Origin: JBCBSP01 sp964561235
GTDB lineage: Bacteria > Pseudomonadota > Alphaproteobacteria > Caulobacterales > Maricaulaceae
Length of the DNA: 64,000 bases
Direction: 5' to 3'
Assembly (NCBI GenBank): GCA_964561235.1
Contig: CAZLOV010000001.1
Coordinates: 1 to 64,000 of the forward strand
Part shown: piece after piece, positions 25,033 to 32,830 of the stretch
Layout: the number at the start of each line of letters is the position of its first letter
Numbering within the stretch: the stretch's first letter is position 1
Program-made: the position numbers and the translations under genes
The notes under the pieces: generated by a model
Seen by the model: only the letters and a program-made list of their open reading frames with translations
What the model was told of the DNA's origin: nothing
The model's database searches: none

Positions 25033-25620
25033 GTGCGCTCCGCCCTGCCCGATCGCGAGCAATTGCTGCGCGAGGTCCAGGCGGCGCGCGCAAAATGGCC
25101 GGAACCGCCGCCGCCGGGCGTCGTCCCGCAGGCGCCCGGCCCAGGTCACGAAAGCGTTTGGGACTATCCGCGCCCGCCCCTTGTGCGCCCCTGTCCCGTT
25201 CCGGTGCGCATCGTGTTCGCCGGCGTGACGATCGCGGAAAGCCGCCGCGCCCTGGAGATATGCGAAACCGCCGGCGCGCCGGTTCCCTACATCCCGCCGG
25301 ACGATGTCGACGAAGACCGCCTTCAGCAGGCGACAGGGTTATCAATCTGTGAATGGAAAGGGGCCGCCGTTTACTTCGATCTCAAGGCGGCGGGCCGCAT
25401 CTCGCGCCGGGCGGCCTTCGCCTACCCGGAGCCGCTCGACGATCTCGGCTGCGGGTTCGAGGCCGTCGCAGGGTGGTACGGCTTCTATCCCGGCCGCGTG
25501 GACGAGGCCTGGTTCGGCACGGAGCTTGCCTCTCCCCAGGGCGGGGGAGTCTATGCGGGCTGGGTCACGTCGCGGCTCGCCGGACCGATCAAGGGAGAGC
25601 CGGGCACCGGCCATTGGTGA
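25033..25620 (+). CDS. DUF427 domain protein
   Basis: The 195-residue protein starts with GTG 2 bases after the MoxR stop and is followed directly by the next gene. After a Pro-rich N-terminus (residues 1-55) comes a DUF427 domain: PVRIVFAGVTIAESRRAL, YIPPDDVD, GLSICEWKGAAVYFDL, and AFAYPEP (about residues 57-150). These match the family's VRxxxxGxxVADTxxa, YxPxxDV, CPYKGxAxYxxv and AWxYPxP pattern. DUF427 proteins have a small beta fold of unknown biochemical role. Its inclusion in a MoxR/VWA operon is unusual. No catalytic claim is made. Confidence 0.85.
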   Translation: MRSALPDREQLLREVQAARAKWPEPPPPGVVPQAPGPGHESVWDYPRPPLVRPCPVPVRIVFAGVTIAESRRALEICETAGAPVPYIPPDDVDEDRLQQATGLSICEWKGAAVYFDLKAAGRISRRAAFAYPEPLDDLGCGFEAVAGWYGFYPGRVDEAWFGTELASPQGGGVYAGWVTSRLAGPIKGEPGTGHW

Positions 25621-26040
25621 ATGAACGCGCCTGCCAAACCCAAGCTTCGAGCAATCGTGCGGCCCAATTTCATCGCCGCAGTGCCGGTCCTGCCGTCGCC
25701 GGACGTGGCTGCGAGCGTGGCCTGGTATGAGGACATGCTGGGCTTCGAGACCTGGGTCTGGGACGAGCCGGCGACCTATGGCGCGATCCGGCGCGAGGGC
25801 GTCGAGCTCCATTTCTTCGAATGCGGCGATCCGGCCGTTTGCGAAGCCGCACATGCGCGCATCCATCTGCGCGCGATCACCCCGCTCTATCGGCAGGCCC
25901 GCACCGCAGGCGTCTTGCATGGCTCAAGCGGTCTGGTTGAGATGCCCTGGGGCTATCTCGAATTCTCGGTGCGCGATCCCTACGGCGTCACGCTGACCTT
26001 CGGCCAGGATCTCGACCGGCTGAACCCGTCCAATCCGTAA
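25621..26040 (+). CDS. VOC/glyoxalase-fold protein 1
   Basis: The 139-residue protein has the single VOC module pair seen in bleomycin-resistance proteins: AAVPVLPSPDVAASVAWYEDMLGFE (about residues 19-43), GVELHFFECGDP, and LEFSVRDPYGVTLTFGQDL near the C-terminus. It starts immediately after the DUF427 stop, with no spacer. It is a close paralogue of the next gene, including the shared LPS-(x)3-A-(x)6-Y-(x)3-LGF and GVELHFF blocks, so the two arose by duplication. Substrate is unknown. A role as antibiotic-binding protein or small-molecule enzyme is possible. Confidence 0.82.
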   Translation: MNAPAKPKLRAIVRPNFIAAVPVLPSPDVAASVAWYEDMLGFETWVWDEPATYGAIRREGVELHFFECGDPAVCEAAHARIHLRAITPLYRQARTAGVLHGSSGLVEMPWGYLEFSVRDPYGVTLTFGQDLDRLNPSNP

Positions 26041-26096
26041 GGCGACCGCCGGGCGCTTCCGAGGCTAGACTTGCGCAGTCCGCCAGGAGGCCGTCC

Positions 26097-26486
26097 ATGA
26101 CCCATCCCCAGAAGCGGCTTCGCCGCGCCGTACCCGTCCTGCCGTCGCGCAACGTCGCGGAGAGCCTGTCCTTCTACAAGGAGAAGCTCGGCTTCCAGGC
26201 CTGGGGCTGGGAAGACCCGCCAAGCTATGGCGGGGTGCACATGGACGGGGTGGAGCTGCACTTCTTTCCCTGTGAGGACACGCACGTCTGCGAATGGACG
26301 TCGTGCCGCGTGGACGTGTTCGACGTCGACGCGCTCTACCGGATCGTGCAGGCGGCCGGCGTCGTGCATCCGAACGGCCATCTTGAAGAGAAGCCGTGGG
26401 GCTTTCGTGAGTTCGCCGTGCTTGACCCGTCGGGCGTATGCGTCACCTTCGGCCAGGATCTTGATCCGCCGCCGGACGAAGGCTGA
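26097..26486 (+). CDS. VOC/glyoxalase-fold protein 2
   Basis: The 129-residue protein is a VOC-fold paralogue of the preceding gene, with RRAVPVLPSRNVAESLSFYKEKLGF at the N-terminus, MDGVELHFFPCEDTHVCEW in the middle, and LDPSGVCVTFGQDLDPP at the end. It starts after AGGAGG (26084-26089) and its TGA overlaps the VWA gene's ATG by one base. Translational coupling to the VWA protein suggests that the two are needed together. No metal site can be assigned with certainty. Confidence 0.82.
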   Translation: MTHPQKRLRRAVPVLPSRNVAESLSFYKEKLGFQAWGWEDPPSYGGVHMDGVELHFFPCEDTHVCEWTSCRVDVFDVDALYRIVQAAGVVHPNGHLEEKPWGFREFAVLDPSGVCVTFGQDLDPPPDEG

Positions 26487-27664
26487 TGTTCCACCGCTTT
26501 TTCACCGAGCTCCGCGCCGCGAAAATTCCGGTCTCCACGCGGGAATACCTCACCCTGCTCGAAGCGCTGCAGAAAGGCGCGGTCGATCCCTCCATCGACA
26601 GCTTCTATGCCGTCAGCCGCGCCGCGCTGGTCAAGAACGAGCGCGACTTCGACAAGTTCGACCGCGTGTTCGGCGCGATGTTTGAAGGCGTGGAGAGCCT
26701 CGGCGGTCTGTTCGCAGAAGCCGAGATCCCCGCCGAATGGCTGCGCTCGGAGCTCGAAAAGCTGCTTAGCCCCGAGGAGGTGGAGGCGCTCGAGGCGATG
26801 GATTTCGACGCGCTCATGAAGACGCTCGCCGAACGCCTTGCCGAACAGGAAAAGCGCCATGAAGGCGGCAACAAGTGGATCGGCACGGGCGGTACGTCGC
26901 CCTTCGGCAATAACGGCTTCAATCCCGCAGGCGTGCGCATCGGCGGTGAGGGCAAGCACAAGAGGGCGGTGAAGGTCTGGGAGAACCGCCGCTTCAAGGA
27001 TCTCGACGGCGAACGCGAACTCGGCACCCGCAATCTCAAGGTGGCGCTGTCGCGCTTGCGCCGCTTTGCGCGCGAAGGCGCAGCGGAGGAGCTCGATCTC
27101 GACGGGACGATCCGCGGCACCGCCGAGCAGGGCTGGCTGGACATCCGCATGCGGCCCGAGCGCCGGAACGCGGTCAAGGTGCTCGTCTTCTTTGATGTCG
27201 GCGGGTCGATGGACCCGTTCGTCGATGTCACCGAACGGCTTTTTTCCGCCGCACGGTCTGTATTTAAATCATTGGAATATTTTTATTTTCACAATTGCCC
27301 TTACGAGAAGGTGTGGAAGTCGAATCTGCGCCGGCAGACCGAAAGCACGCCGCTCTGGGACGTGCTGCACAAATACCCCTCCGACTACAAGGTCGTCATC
27401 GTCGGCGACGCCGCCATGGCGCCTTACGAGATCACCCATCAGGGCGGCTCGGTCGAGCACTGGAACCCGGAGGCCGGCGCGGTCTGGATCCGGCGGCTTG
27501 TGGAGACCTATCCCCATCTCGTCTGGCTGAACCCGCAGCCGGACAGCTGGTGGACGCACACCTATTCGATACAGCTCGTGCGCGAACTGATCGGGCCCGA
27601 ACGCATGTTCCCGCTGACCCTTAAAGGCCTCAACGAGGCGATGAAGGAACTCGCCAAGCGCTAG
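26486..27664 (+). CDS. CoxE-like VWA domain protein
   Basis: The 392-residue protein is the VWA partner of the MoxR ATPase. The N-terminal half is helical with a VDPSIDSFYAVSRAALVKNE segment. The VWA domain (about residues 228-390) carries VFFDVGGSMDP at residues 234-244. The MIDAS motif DxSxS is thus DxGxS, as in the CoxE-like subfamily. The 3' end overlaps the convergent tetR gene by 4 bases. Codons for residues 257-269 are strikingly AT-rich (see findings). Likely function is assisted folding or metal loading of an unidentified client. Confidence 0.88.
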   Translation: MFHRFFTELRAAKIPVSTREYLTLLEALQKGAVDPSIDSFYAVSRAALVKNERDFDKFDRVFGAMFEGVESLGGLFAEAEIPAEWLRSELEKLLSPEEVEALEAMDFDALMKTLAERLAEQEKRHEGGNKWIGTGGTSPFGNNGFNPAGVRIGGEGKHKRAVKVWENRRFKDLDGERELGTRNLKVALSRLRRFAREGAAEELDLDGTIRGTAEQGWLDIRMRPERRNAVKVLVFFDVGGSMDPFVDVTERLFSAARSVFKSLEYFYFHNCPYEKVWKSNLRRQTESTPLWDVLHKYPSDYKVVIVGDAAMAPYEITHQGGSVEHWNPEAGAVWIRRLVETYPHLVWLNPQPDSWWTHTYSIQLVRELIGPERMFPLTLKGLNEAMKELAKR

Positions 27665-28233
27665 TCCGCGCCCGCGAGAAGGTCGCCGGGCAAATCCGCC
27701 AGCATGATCTGGAAGGGCTCCACGCTGGTGCGTCCGCGGCTGACCACCAGCGTGCCCTCGATCAGGGAGACCGCCTTGAGCGCGCGCCTTCGCGCCAACT
27801 CCGGATCAAAGCCCGCATCTTCAAGGGTCGAAGCGATCGCGGCTGTCAGCGCCTCGAACGCGTGACCGATGTCCGCGTTGAAGGCGCCGTTTTCCCAGTC
27901 AGGCGAGGCCAGCGTGTTCAGGAGGCAGGCCTTGCGTCCGCCGTCATAGAACCAGTCCAGCGCGCGGGTCATCGCCGTCAGCCGCTCGCGCGGCGGCGCG
28001 TCGCTCTGCAGGGCTGCAAGCATGCCGGTCTGGATGCGTTCGACGATGGAGCGCAGGGCTTCATCGGCCATCTGCTGCTTCCCGCCGGGAAAGCGATGAT
28101 AGAGGCTCGCCTTCTTCAGTCCGGAAGCGTCGGCAAGCTCCGTCATCGACGCGCCCTGATAGCCGACGTCGCGAAAGACGTCGCCGAGGCGGTCCATGAG
28201 GTCTTCGTCCGTGATTGTCGCGCGGCGGCCCAT
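27661..28233 (-). CDS. TetR-family transcriptional regulator
   Basis: The 190-residue protein has an N-terminal TetR helix-turn-helix (RATITDEDLMDRLGDVFRDVGYQGASMTELADASGLKKASLYHRFPGGKQQM, about residues 4-54) and a helical effector-binding domain. ASLYHRF is the usual recognition-helix block, and RALDWFYDGGRKACLLNTLA resembles the TetR_C subfamily of xenobiotic regulators. Start 28233 is used because homology begins at MGRRATI. A likely operator lies just upstream. It may control the NUDIX/GST pair, but no ligand can be named. Confidence 0.88.
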   Translation of the reverse strand: MGRRATITDEDLMDRLGDVFRDVGYQGASMTELADASGLKKASLYHRFPGGKQQMADEALRSIVERIQTGMLAALQSDAPPRERLTAMTRALDWFYDGGRKACLLNTLASPDWENGAFNADIGHAFEALTAAIASTLEDAGFDPELARRRALKAVSLIEGTLVVSRGRTSVEPFQIMLADLPGDLLAGAD

Positions 28234-28259
28234 CCGCGTCCCTCCGCTCAGCATTTGAA

Positions 28260-28273
28260 ACCGAACGAACGGT
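28260..28273. promoter_or_regulatory. Probable TetR operator ACCG-N6-CGGT
   Basis: ACCG-AACGAA-CGGT is an inverted repeat with 4-bp arms in the short spacer between the tetR start (28233) and the NUDIX stop (28303). Repeated CGAACG cores are common in TetR operators. Autoregulation is inferred from position only. Confidence 0.45.
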
Positions 28274-28302
28274 AAAACGCCTGAGTCGCTCAAGCCCGAA
28301 AC

Positions 28303-28776
28303 TCAGCGCCAGGGTTCGCAAACGGCGCCAAGGCGCATCCACATCGCGATCGCCCAGGCGGCGGCGTCATGGCGCATGCGCTTTTGCGCCTCCAGCGGGT
28401 CGAGCCAGACGGGCGTATGGTCGGCCTCGATCTTCACCCCGCGCTCCGACGTTGCGGAGGTCGCGAAATAGGCCGCCCGGTTGAAGACCCGCGGGCCGCC
28501 TCCCGGCTTGATCCAGTAATGATCCGCGTGCGCGACCAGCCGGGCCGCGTCGAGGACCACGCCGGTCTCCTCGACAAACTCCCGGCGCAGCGCCTCTTCT
28601 GCGGTTTCGCCCGGGTCGATCCCGCCGCCGGGCAGGTCATGGTGAAGCCTGTCGCCCTCTTCGATCGCCACGATCAGCAGGCGTCCGTCTTCATCCGGCA
28701 GCAGGCCATAGGCGGCGGAACGCGCCTGGTAGGGCGCTGCGCCGTCGGGTCCGCCGAACAGGGCGAAAGGGGTCAC
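28303..28776 (-). CDS. NUDIX hydrolase
   Basis: The 157-residue protein has the NUDIX box: GGGIDPGETAEEALRREFVEETG (about residues 50-72), matching GxxxxxExxxxxxxREUxEExG with intact metal-binding glutamates. It is preceded by a HHDLP strand. NUDIX enzymes cleave nucleoside-diphosphate-linked compounds; the substrate here is unknown. The start overlaps the stop of the GST gene by 4 bases, so the two are co-translated. Confidence 0.9.
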   Translation of the reverse strand: MTPFALFGGPDGAAPYQARSAAYGLLPDEDGRLLIVAIEEGDRLHHDLPGGGIDPGETAEEALRREFVEETGVVLDAARLVAHADHYWIKPGGGPRVFNRAAYFATSATSERGVKIEADHTPVWLDPLEAQKRMRHDAAAWAIAMWMRLGAVCEPWR

Positions 28777-29402
28777 GCCGCCTCCGCGTCAGCATGCGGC
28801 AGATCCAGCAGGCTCTCGACGCGGTGCACCCAGGCGCGCACGGACGGAAAGTCGCCGAGATCGAAGCCGCCTTCATGCGCCACGCGGGTGTAGGCGACGA
28901 GCGCGATGTCGGCGAGGGAGAACGTCTCGTCGACGAAGAAGTCCCGCGCCAGAAGGCGCATCTCCATCACGCCCAGCGCGCGGCGCCCGCGGGCGTAAAG
29001 CTCGGGGTCGAGCTGGTCCTCGCTGTAGCCGCGATAGCGCAGGAGCGAGCGGCGCACCGCGATGAAGGGCTCGTGCGAATACTGCTCCCAGAACAGCCAT
29101 TCGAGCATCTTCGCCCGCCCGAAGGCGTCTTCCGGCACAAGATCGGAGCCCTCCGCCAGATACATCAGGATGGCGTTGGACTGGGCCAGCACGCGTCCGT
29201 CCCCGCGTTCGAGCACGGGCACCTGGCCGGCGGGATTGATCGCGAGAAAATCCTCGGTGCGCGTCTCGCCGCCGAAGATGTCGACCTCGATCCAGTCATA
29301 GGCGACGCCCAGGCGGGCCGCCGTCCATTTCACCTTGAGGCAGTTTCCGCTTTCCGAATTGCCGTAAAGGCGAACCGGGACGGATGGATCGAAGGGCGGC
29401 AT
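28773..29402 (-). CDS. Glutathione S-transferase family protein
   Basis: The 209-residue protein has an N-terminal thioredoxin-like domain (VRLYGNSESGNCLKVKWTAARLG with the catalytic-site Ser/Asn at about residues 13-17, GQVPVLERGDGRVLAQSNAILMYLA with the cis-Pro and Ser-binding motif). Its C-terminal helical domain includes FSLADIALVAYTR (about residues 160-172), the N-capping box. Length is typical. It heads a GST-NUDIX operon; start 29402 is chosen because upstream sequence lacks homology. Confidence 0.9.
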   Translation of the reverse strand: MPPFDPSVPVRLYGNSESGNCLKVKWTAARLGVAYDWIEVDIFGGETRTEDFLAINPAGQVPVLERGDGRVLAQSNAILMYLAEGSDLVPEDAFGRAKMLEWLFWEQYSHEPFIAVRRSLLRYRGYSEDQLDPELYARGRRALGVMEMRLLARDFFVDETFSLADIALVAYTRVAHEGGFDLGDFPSVRAWVHRVESLLDLPHADAEAA

Positions 29403-29548
29403 GGGGAGAGCCTTAATCAGATCGAGGGACTTCGCTGTAACCTGAGCGCGCGGCCGCGTCGACCGCAAAGCGCCCTGCCTGCAGGCCTTGGGATTGTCGC
29501 GCGGCTTCGCCTATAAACCGCCCATCCCGAACCGGCGAAGGCGAGCCC

Positions 29549-29872
29549 ATGGCATTCGACGATCTCGACAAGCGCACCGCTCCGGAAGACTGCACCTCGA
29601 TGGCGCAGGTGCGCGACGGCGTGGACCGTCTCGACCGCGCGCTCGTCAAGCTGATCGCCGAGCGCGCGCGCTACATGGAGGCGGCCGCTCGGATCAAGCC
29701 GAGCCGGGAGGTGGTGCGCGATGAAGCCCGCATCGAGGACGTCCTCTCCAAGGTCCGCGCCGCCGCTGCGGAGGCGGGTCTGCCGATGGGCATAGCCGAG
29801 CCTGTGTGGCGCGAACTGGTCGAGCGTTCGATCGCTTACGAGTTCGACGTCTGGGACGAAACCAAGGGCTGA
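29549..29872 (+). CDS. Chorismate mutase, AroQ type
   Basis: This 107-residue all-helical enzyme converts chorismate to prephenate for Phe/Tyr synthesis. It shows the AroQ pattern: RDGVDRLDRALVKLIAERARYMEAAARIK (first long helix, with Arg and Lys active-site positions), DEARIEDVLSKVR, and WRELVERSIAYE (last helix). No regulatory domain is fused. It ends inside the convergent Hpt gene: the two coding regions overlap by 37 bases at the 3' ends. Confidence 0.92.
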   Translation: MAFDDLDKRTAPEDCTSMAQVRDGVDRLDRALVKLIAERARYMEAAARIKPSREVVRDEARIEDVLSKVRAAAAEAGLPMGIAEPVWRELVERSIAYEFDVWDETKG

Positions 29873-30177
29873 ACCTCGGCGCGGAAACGCGCCGCTTCCA
29901 CGCGCATGGCCTCGATACGCTCCGGGTCGAGCGGAGCAAGCTCCGCCTGCGCGCATGATTCGCCAAGCGCCATCGCGCCGATCCCGCGGGCTGCGCCCTT
30001 CAGCGTGTGGGCGGCGGCTTTCCAGCGCTCTTCATCAGAGGCTCCCGCCATCGCTGCGATCTGTCCGTCGATCTGCGCATCGAGCAGACCGATCAGCTCC
30101 GCTTCGAGCGCCGCATCCCCGCCGGTGAAACGCGCAAGATGCGCACGATCGAAAACAGGCGGGGTATCAGCGGTCAT
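29836..30177 (-). CDS. Hpt domain phosphotransfer protein
   Basis: The 113-residue single-domain protein has the histidine phosphotransfer motif AAHTLKGAARGIGA with phospho-acceptor His57, in a four-helix bundle. It has no attached kinase or receiver domain. In Caulobacter relatives, stand-alone Hpt proteins relay signals such as the CckA-ChpT pathway, but ChpT is a different fold, so this is not ChpT. It overlaps the convergent chorismate mutase by 37 bases. The partner kinase is not in the window. Confidence 0.85.
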   Translation of the reverse strand: MTADTPPVFDRAHLARFTGGDAALEAELIGLLDAQIDGQIAAMAGASDEERWKAAAHTLKGAARGIGAMALGESCAQAELAPLDPERIEAMRVEAARFRAEVQPLVSSQTSNS

Positions 30178-30244
30178 CGGGGCCATCCGGCGGCGGGACG
30201 CCGGAAGTCTCCCGCGGCCGGGTAAAGATCGCCTTTCCGCAGGC

Positions 30245-30919
30245 TCAGGCGTCTTCCAGCGTCAGAGCAAACAGCAGATAGAACGCGACCGGAACCATCA
30301 ACATGGCCGGGATCACCAGCACGGCCGGGCCGAAGACGAGCGCGGCGATCACCGTCACGGCGGCGAGATTGAGCGCGATCCACGGCGCTGCGCGGTGCGG
30401 ATCGCGCCCGATCTCGCGCAGCATTCCACCGACCGCCGGCAGGGCGAGCACGCCGCGCGCGGCAAGCGACACCGCCGCGTCAATCCCGCGCGCCGCCCAA
30501 GTGAACGGTGTCGAGAGCTTACGGCCGGGCTTGCGGGCGACGCCCATGATCCACGCCATGGCCAGACCGCTCAGGGCGGGCGCGGCGATGACGCCGGCGC
30601 CCTCGCCCAGCGCAGCCATCCAGACCGAACCGGCTGCGCCCAGCACGATCGAACTTGCCGGCATCGCGCGCAGGAAAAGCCGCGCCGGCCCCCAGAGCGG
30701 GCGCTCCTCGCCGGCGCGTCCGGCCATGGAATTGGCGATGAAGCCCAGGGCCGCGACGAAATGCCAGGCCGCCAGCGGAAGGGACGTCGCCACAAGAGCG
30801 GTGATCACCGGAACATCGAATCCCGGCTTGGGCCCCGGGAAGGCGAACAACCAGAGACCGGCCCAGAGCAGCAGCGGAAACGTCATGAAAAGCCCGAGGG
30901 CGTAGGGGAGGAAACGCAC
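30245..30919 (-). CDS. Polytopic inner-membrane protein of unknown function
   Basis: The 224-residue protein has about five or six hydrophobic segments (near residues 5-27, 38-62, 88-110, 113-130, 182-218), is Ala/Leu-rich and carries short charged loops. A signature such as MAGRAGEERPLWGPARLF lies in a loop. I recognise no family. It stands alone, 67 bp upstream of the Hpt gene in the same orientation, and may be co-transcribed with it. Confidence 0.75.
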   Translation of the reverse strand: MRFLPYALGLFMTFPLLLWAGLWLFAFPGPKPGFDVPVITALVATSLPLAAWHFVAALGFIANSMAGRAGEERPLWGPARLFLRAMPASSIVLGAAGSVWMAALGEGAGVIAAPALSGLAMAWIMGVARKPGRKLSTPFTWAARGIDAAVSLAARGVLALPAVGGMLREIGRDPHRAAPWIALNLAAVTVIAALVFGPAVLVIPAMLMVPVAFYLLFALTLEDA

Positions 30920-31070
30920 GGCTGACCCTTTCCTTGTATGCGGCGCTTAATTGGCGAAGCGCGGGCGCAACGCCAGTGCGGCGCGAGCGCCCACACCGCC
31001 AATCCGGTTAACCGCGACGGAATCCGCCCGCACGCCGCGTATGACCTTCAAGCGCGCTGAAGGGGGCTGC

Positions 31071-31244
31071 ATGCTGGAGAGCGGGTGGCGTCTCGCCTGT
31101 GTTTTCATCTGCTGGCTCTGCCTCGCCGGCGCTTCGGCCGCCGCGCTCTGGCTCGCCAAGCCGGGAGCGGACACCCACGCGCCGGCGCTGCTGCTCACCG
31201 TCGCGGCGGTTTCGGGGCTTGTGGCGCGAATGCTTCGCGACTGA
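31071..31244 (+). CDS. Small two-helix membrane protein
   Basis: The 57-residue protein has two hydrophobic helices (about residues 7-26 and 34-51) and short charged ends. The start at 31071 is chosen because GAAGGGGG lies 5-6 bases upstream; an in-frame ATG at 31041 would add ten residues. No family is recognised. It lies 24 bp before the CBU_0592-like membrane gene and could be co-transcribed with it. Confidence 0.6.
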   Translation: MLESGWRLACVFICWLCLAGASAAALWLAKPGADTHAPALLLTVAAVSGLVARMLRD

Positions 31245-31268
31245 GGCGCAAGCGGCTATAGCGGTCGC

Positions 31269-31553
31269 ATGACCGGCATTCTTCCGATTTCAGTCTCCGC
31301 CATGACCGGACCCGATCTCATCGGATTGGCGGGCGTGGCCTGCATTCTAGGCGCGTTTTTCCTGCTGCAGACGGAAGCCTTCAAATCCGACGACTGGGGC
31401 TATCTCGGGCTCAATCTTGCCGGGGCTGTGCTTCTGATCTTTTCGCTTCTGCACACCTTCAACCTCGCCTCGTTCGTCATCGAGATTTGCTGGCTGGCCA
31501 TCTCCCTGTTCGGGATCGGCAAACGGCTCCTGCGCGGACGACGGCGCTCTTGA
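31269..31553 (+). CDS. CBU_0592-like small membrane protein
   Basis: The 94-residue protein has three membrane segments (about residues 15-34, 44-62, 66-84) and the pattern GxxxILxAFxLLQTE...WGYLGLNLAGAVLLIFSLL...NLASFVIEICWLAISLFGI, the CBU_0592 family layout of short integral proteins of unknown role. A second ATG at residue 12 is an alternative start. The C-terminus is basic (RLLRGRRRS), which predicts a cytoplasmic end. Confidence 0.75.
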   Translation: MTGILPISVSAMTGPDLIGLAGVACILGAFFLLQTEAFKSDDWGYLGLNLAGAVLLIFSLLHTFNLASFVIEICWLAISLFGIGKRLLRGRRRS

Positions 31554-31584
31554 CCGCACCGCACCGCCGCGGCTTGATCGCGCC

Positions 31585-32037
31585 ATGACTCTTCTCAACC
31601 GCTATCGCCAGCGCATCGGCGAAACCGTGCACTCCTCCTGGCTCAGCGTGGATCAGGACCGCGTCAATGCTTTCGCCGACGTGACAGGCGACCACCAGTT
31701 CATTCATGTCGACCCGGAACGCGCCGCGCGGGAAACGCCGTTCGGCGGGCCGATCGCACACGGCTTCCTCACGCTCTCGCTGCTTTCGCAGTTCGCCGGC
31801 GAGGCCCTGCCGCCGTTTCCGGAAAAGGCCATCGGCATCAATTACGGGTTCGAGAAGGTGCGCTTCCTCAAGCCTGTGAAGGTCGGCGCGCGCATCCGCG
31901 GCCGCTTCACGCTGGCGGACGCCGCCGAACGCCGGCCGGGCCAGATCCAGGTTGTCCAGGACAGCGCGGTGGAAATCGAGGGCGAGGATACGCCTGCCCT
32001 CAGCGCGCAGTGGATCTCGCTCGTCGTTGAGGGCTGA
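31585..32037 (+). CDS. MaoC-family (R)-specific enoyl-CoA hydratase
   Basis: The 150-residue protein is a single hot-dog-fold MaoC dehydratase. Its hydratase-2 motif is AFADVTGDHQFIHVDPERA (about residues 30-48), with catalytic Asp and His, followed by FGGPIAHGFLTLSLL. It may hydrate trans-2-enoyl-CoA in fatty-acid or polyhydroxyalkanoate metabolism. The substrate is not predictable. It starts 31 bases after the membrane protein gene. Confidence 0.9.
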   Translation: MTLLNRYRQRIGETVHSSWLSVDQDRVNAFADVTGDHQFIHVDPERAARETPFGGPIAHGFLTLSLLSQFAGEALPPFPEKAIGINYGFEKVRFLKPVKVGARIRGRFTLADAAERRPGQIQVVQDSAVEIEGEDTPALSAQWISLVVEG

Positions 32038-32178
32038 CCACCTTCTTGAAAATCAATCCGCTAGCGAGTCCGGCCCCGGTTTTCCCCAAAATTCCGGCAC
32101 TGCGGCGCATGCGCGCATTGTCCGAACACCGCCAAATTAACCATAATGTAATCTGTGAGAGGGGTTGGGAGTAAGACA

Positions 32179-32262
32179 ATGGTTCGAGTCGGTTTCACCC
32201 TGCTCTCGACGGCCCTTCTGTTCATTAGCCTGCCCGGATCGGGCTGGGCCGCCGGCCTCTAG
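32179..32262 (+). CDS. 27-residue microprotein resembling a bare signal peptide
   Basis: The short frame has ATG at 32179 and TAG at 32260-32262, giving MVRVGFTLLSTALLFISLPGSGWAAGL. It has a basic N-terminus, a hydrophobic core and a GWA-A cleavage site, with nothing behind it. An AGAGGGG-type site and an AT-rich stretch (about 32130-32160) lie upstream. It ends 4 bases inside the convergent marR stop. It might be a tiny membrane peptide, a leader peptide, or the remnant of a gene truncated at its signal peptide. No homology claim is made. Confidence 0.45.
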   Translation: MVRVGFTLLSTALLFISLPGSGWAAGL

Positions 32263-32744
32263 CCGGGAACAGAAAAGCCCCCCGGGTCGTCGGCGAGCGC
32301 ATCGGCGCGGTCTTCAAGGCGCTGAAGCAGCGCCATGAGCGTTGCGCGCTCATCCTTGCTGAAATCCGCGAGCAGAGCGCGCTCATAGGCGATCGCCAGC
32401 GGGGCGACCTCGTCATAGATCGAGCGGCCTTCCACCGTGAGCGACACATCCGCGGCGCGCCGGTCGCGCACGCGGCGCGTCCGCCGCACAAGGCCGCGCG
32501 AATCCAGAGCGCGAAGCGCACGGCTGACGCCGACCTTATCCATGGCGGTGGCCTCGCAAAGCGCCTGCGCGGTCAGCGGCTGGGTCTCGCCAAGCACGGC
32601 GATGATCCGCCATTCCGGAATGCTGAGCGCAAAACGCGACTGGTAGGCGCGCGCAATGACGCCGCTCGCCTTGTTGGAGGCGATCGAGAGACGATACGGC
32701 AGGTAGGCCGCAAGCCTGAGGCCTGCGGGATCGTCGTCACCCAT
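32259..32744 (-). CDS. MarR-family transcriptional regulator
   Basis: The 161-residue protein has a winged helix: IPEWRIIAVLGETQPLTAQALCEATAMDKVGVSRALRALDSRGLVRRTRRVRDRRAADVSLT (about residues 42-103), with the recognition helix and the Asp-Arg-Arg wing. It is flanked by dimerisation helices. It is divergent from maiA with 86 bp between, and may control it. The ligand is unknown. Confidence 0.92.
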   Translation of the reverse strand: MGDDDPAGLRLAAYLPYRLSIASNKASGVIARAYQSRFALSIPEWRIIAVLGETQPLTAQALCEATAMDKVGVSRALRALDSRGLVRRTRRVRDRRAADVSLTVEGRSIYDEVAPLAIAYERALLADFSKDERATLMALLQRLEDRADALADDPGGFSVPG

Positions 32745-32830
32745 GCGCGCCTTCCCCTCGCCTGAGCGGTTGCAGCCGCAGCCCGCTGGAATAGTGTCGG
32801 CCGAAACTAGTCAGGAGCGCCGCCCTCGTC

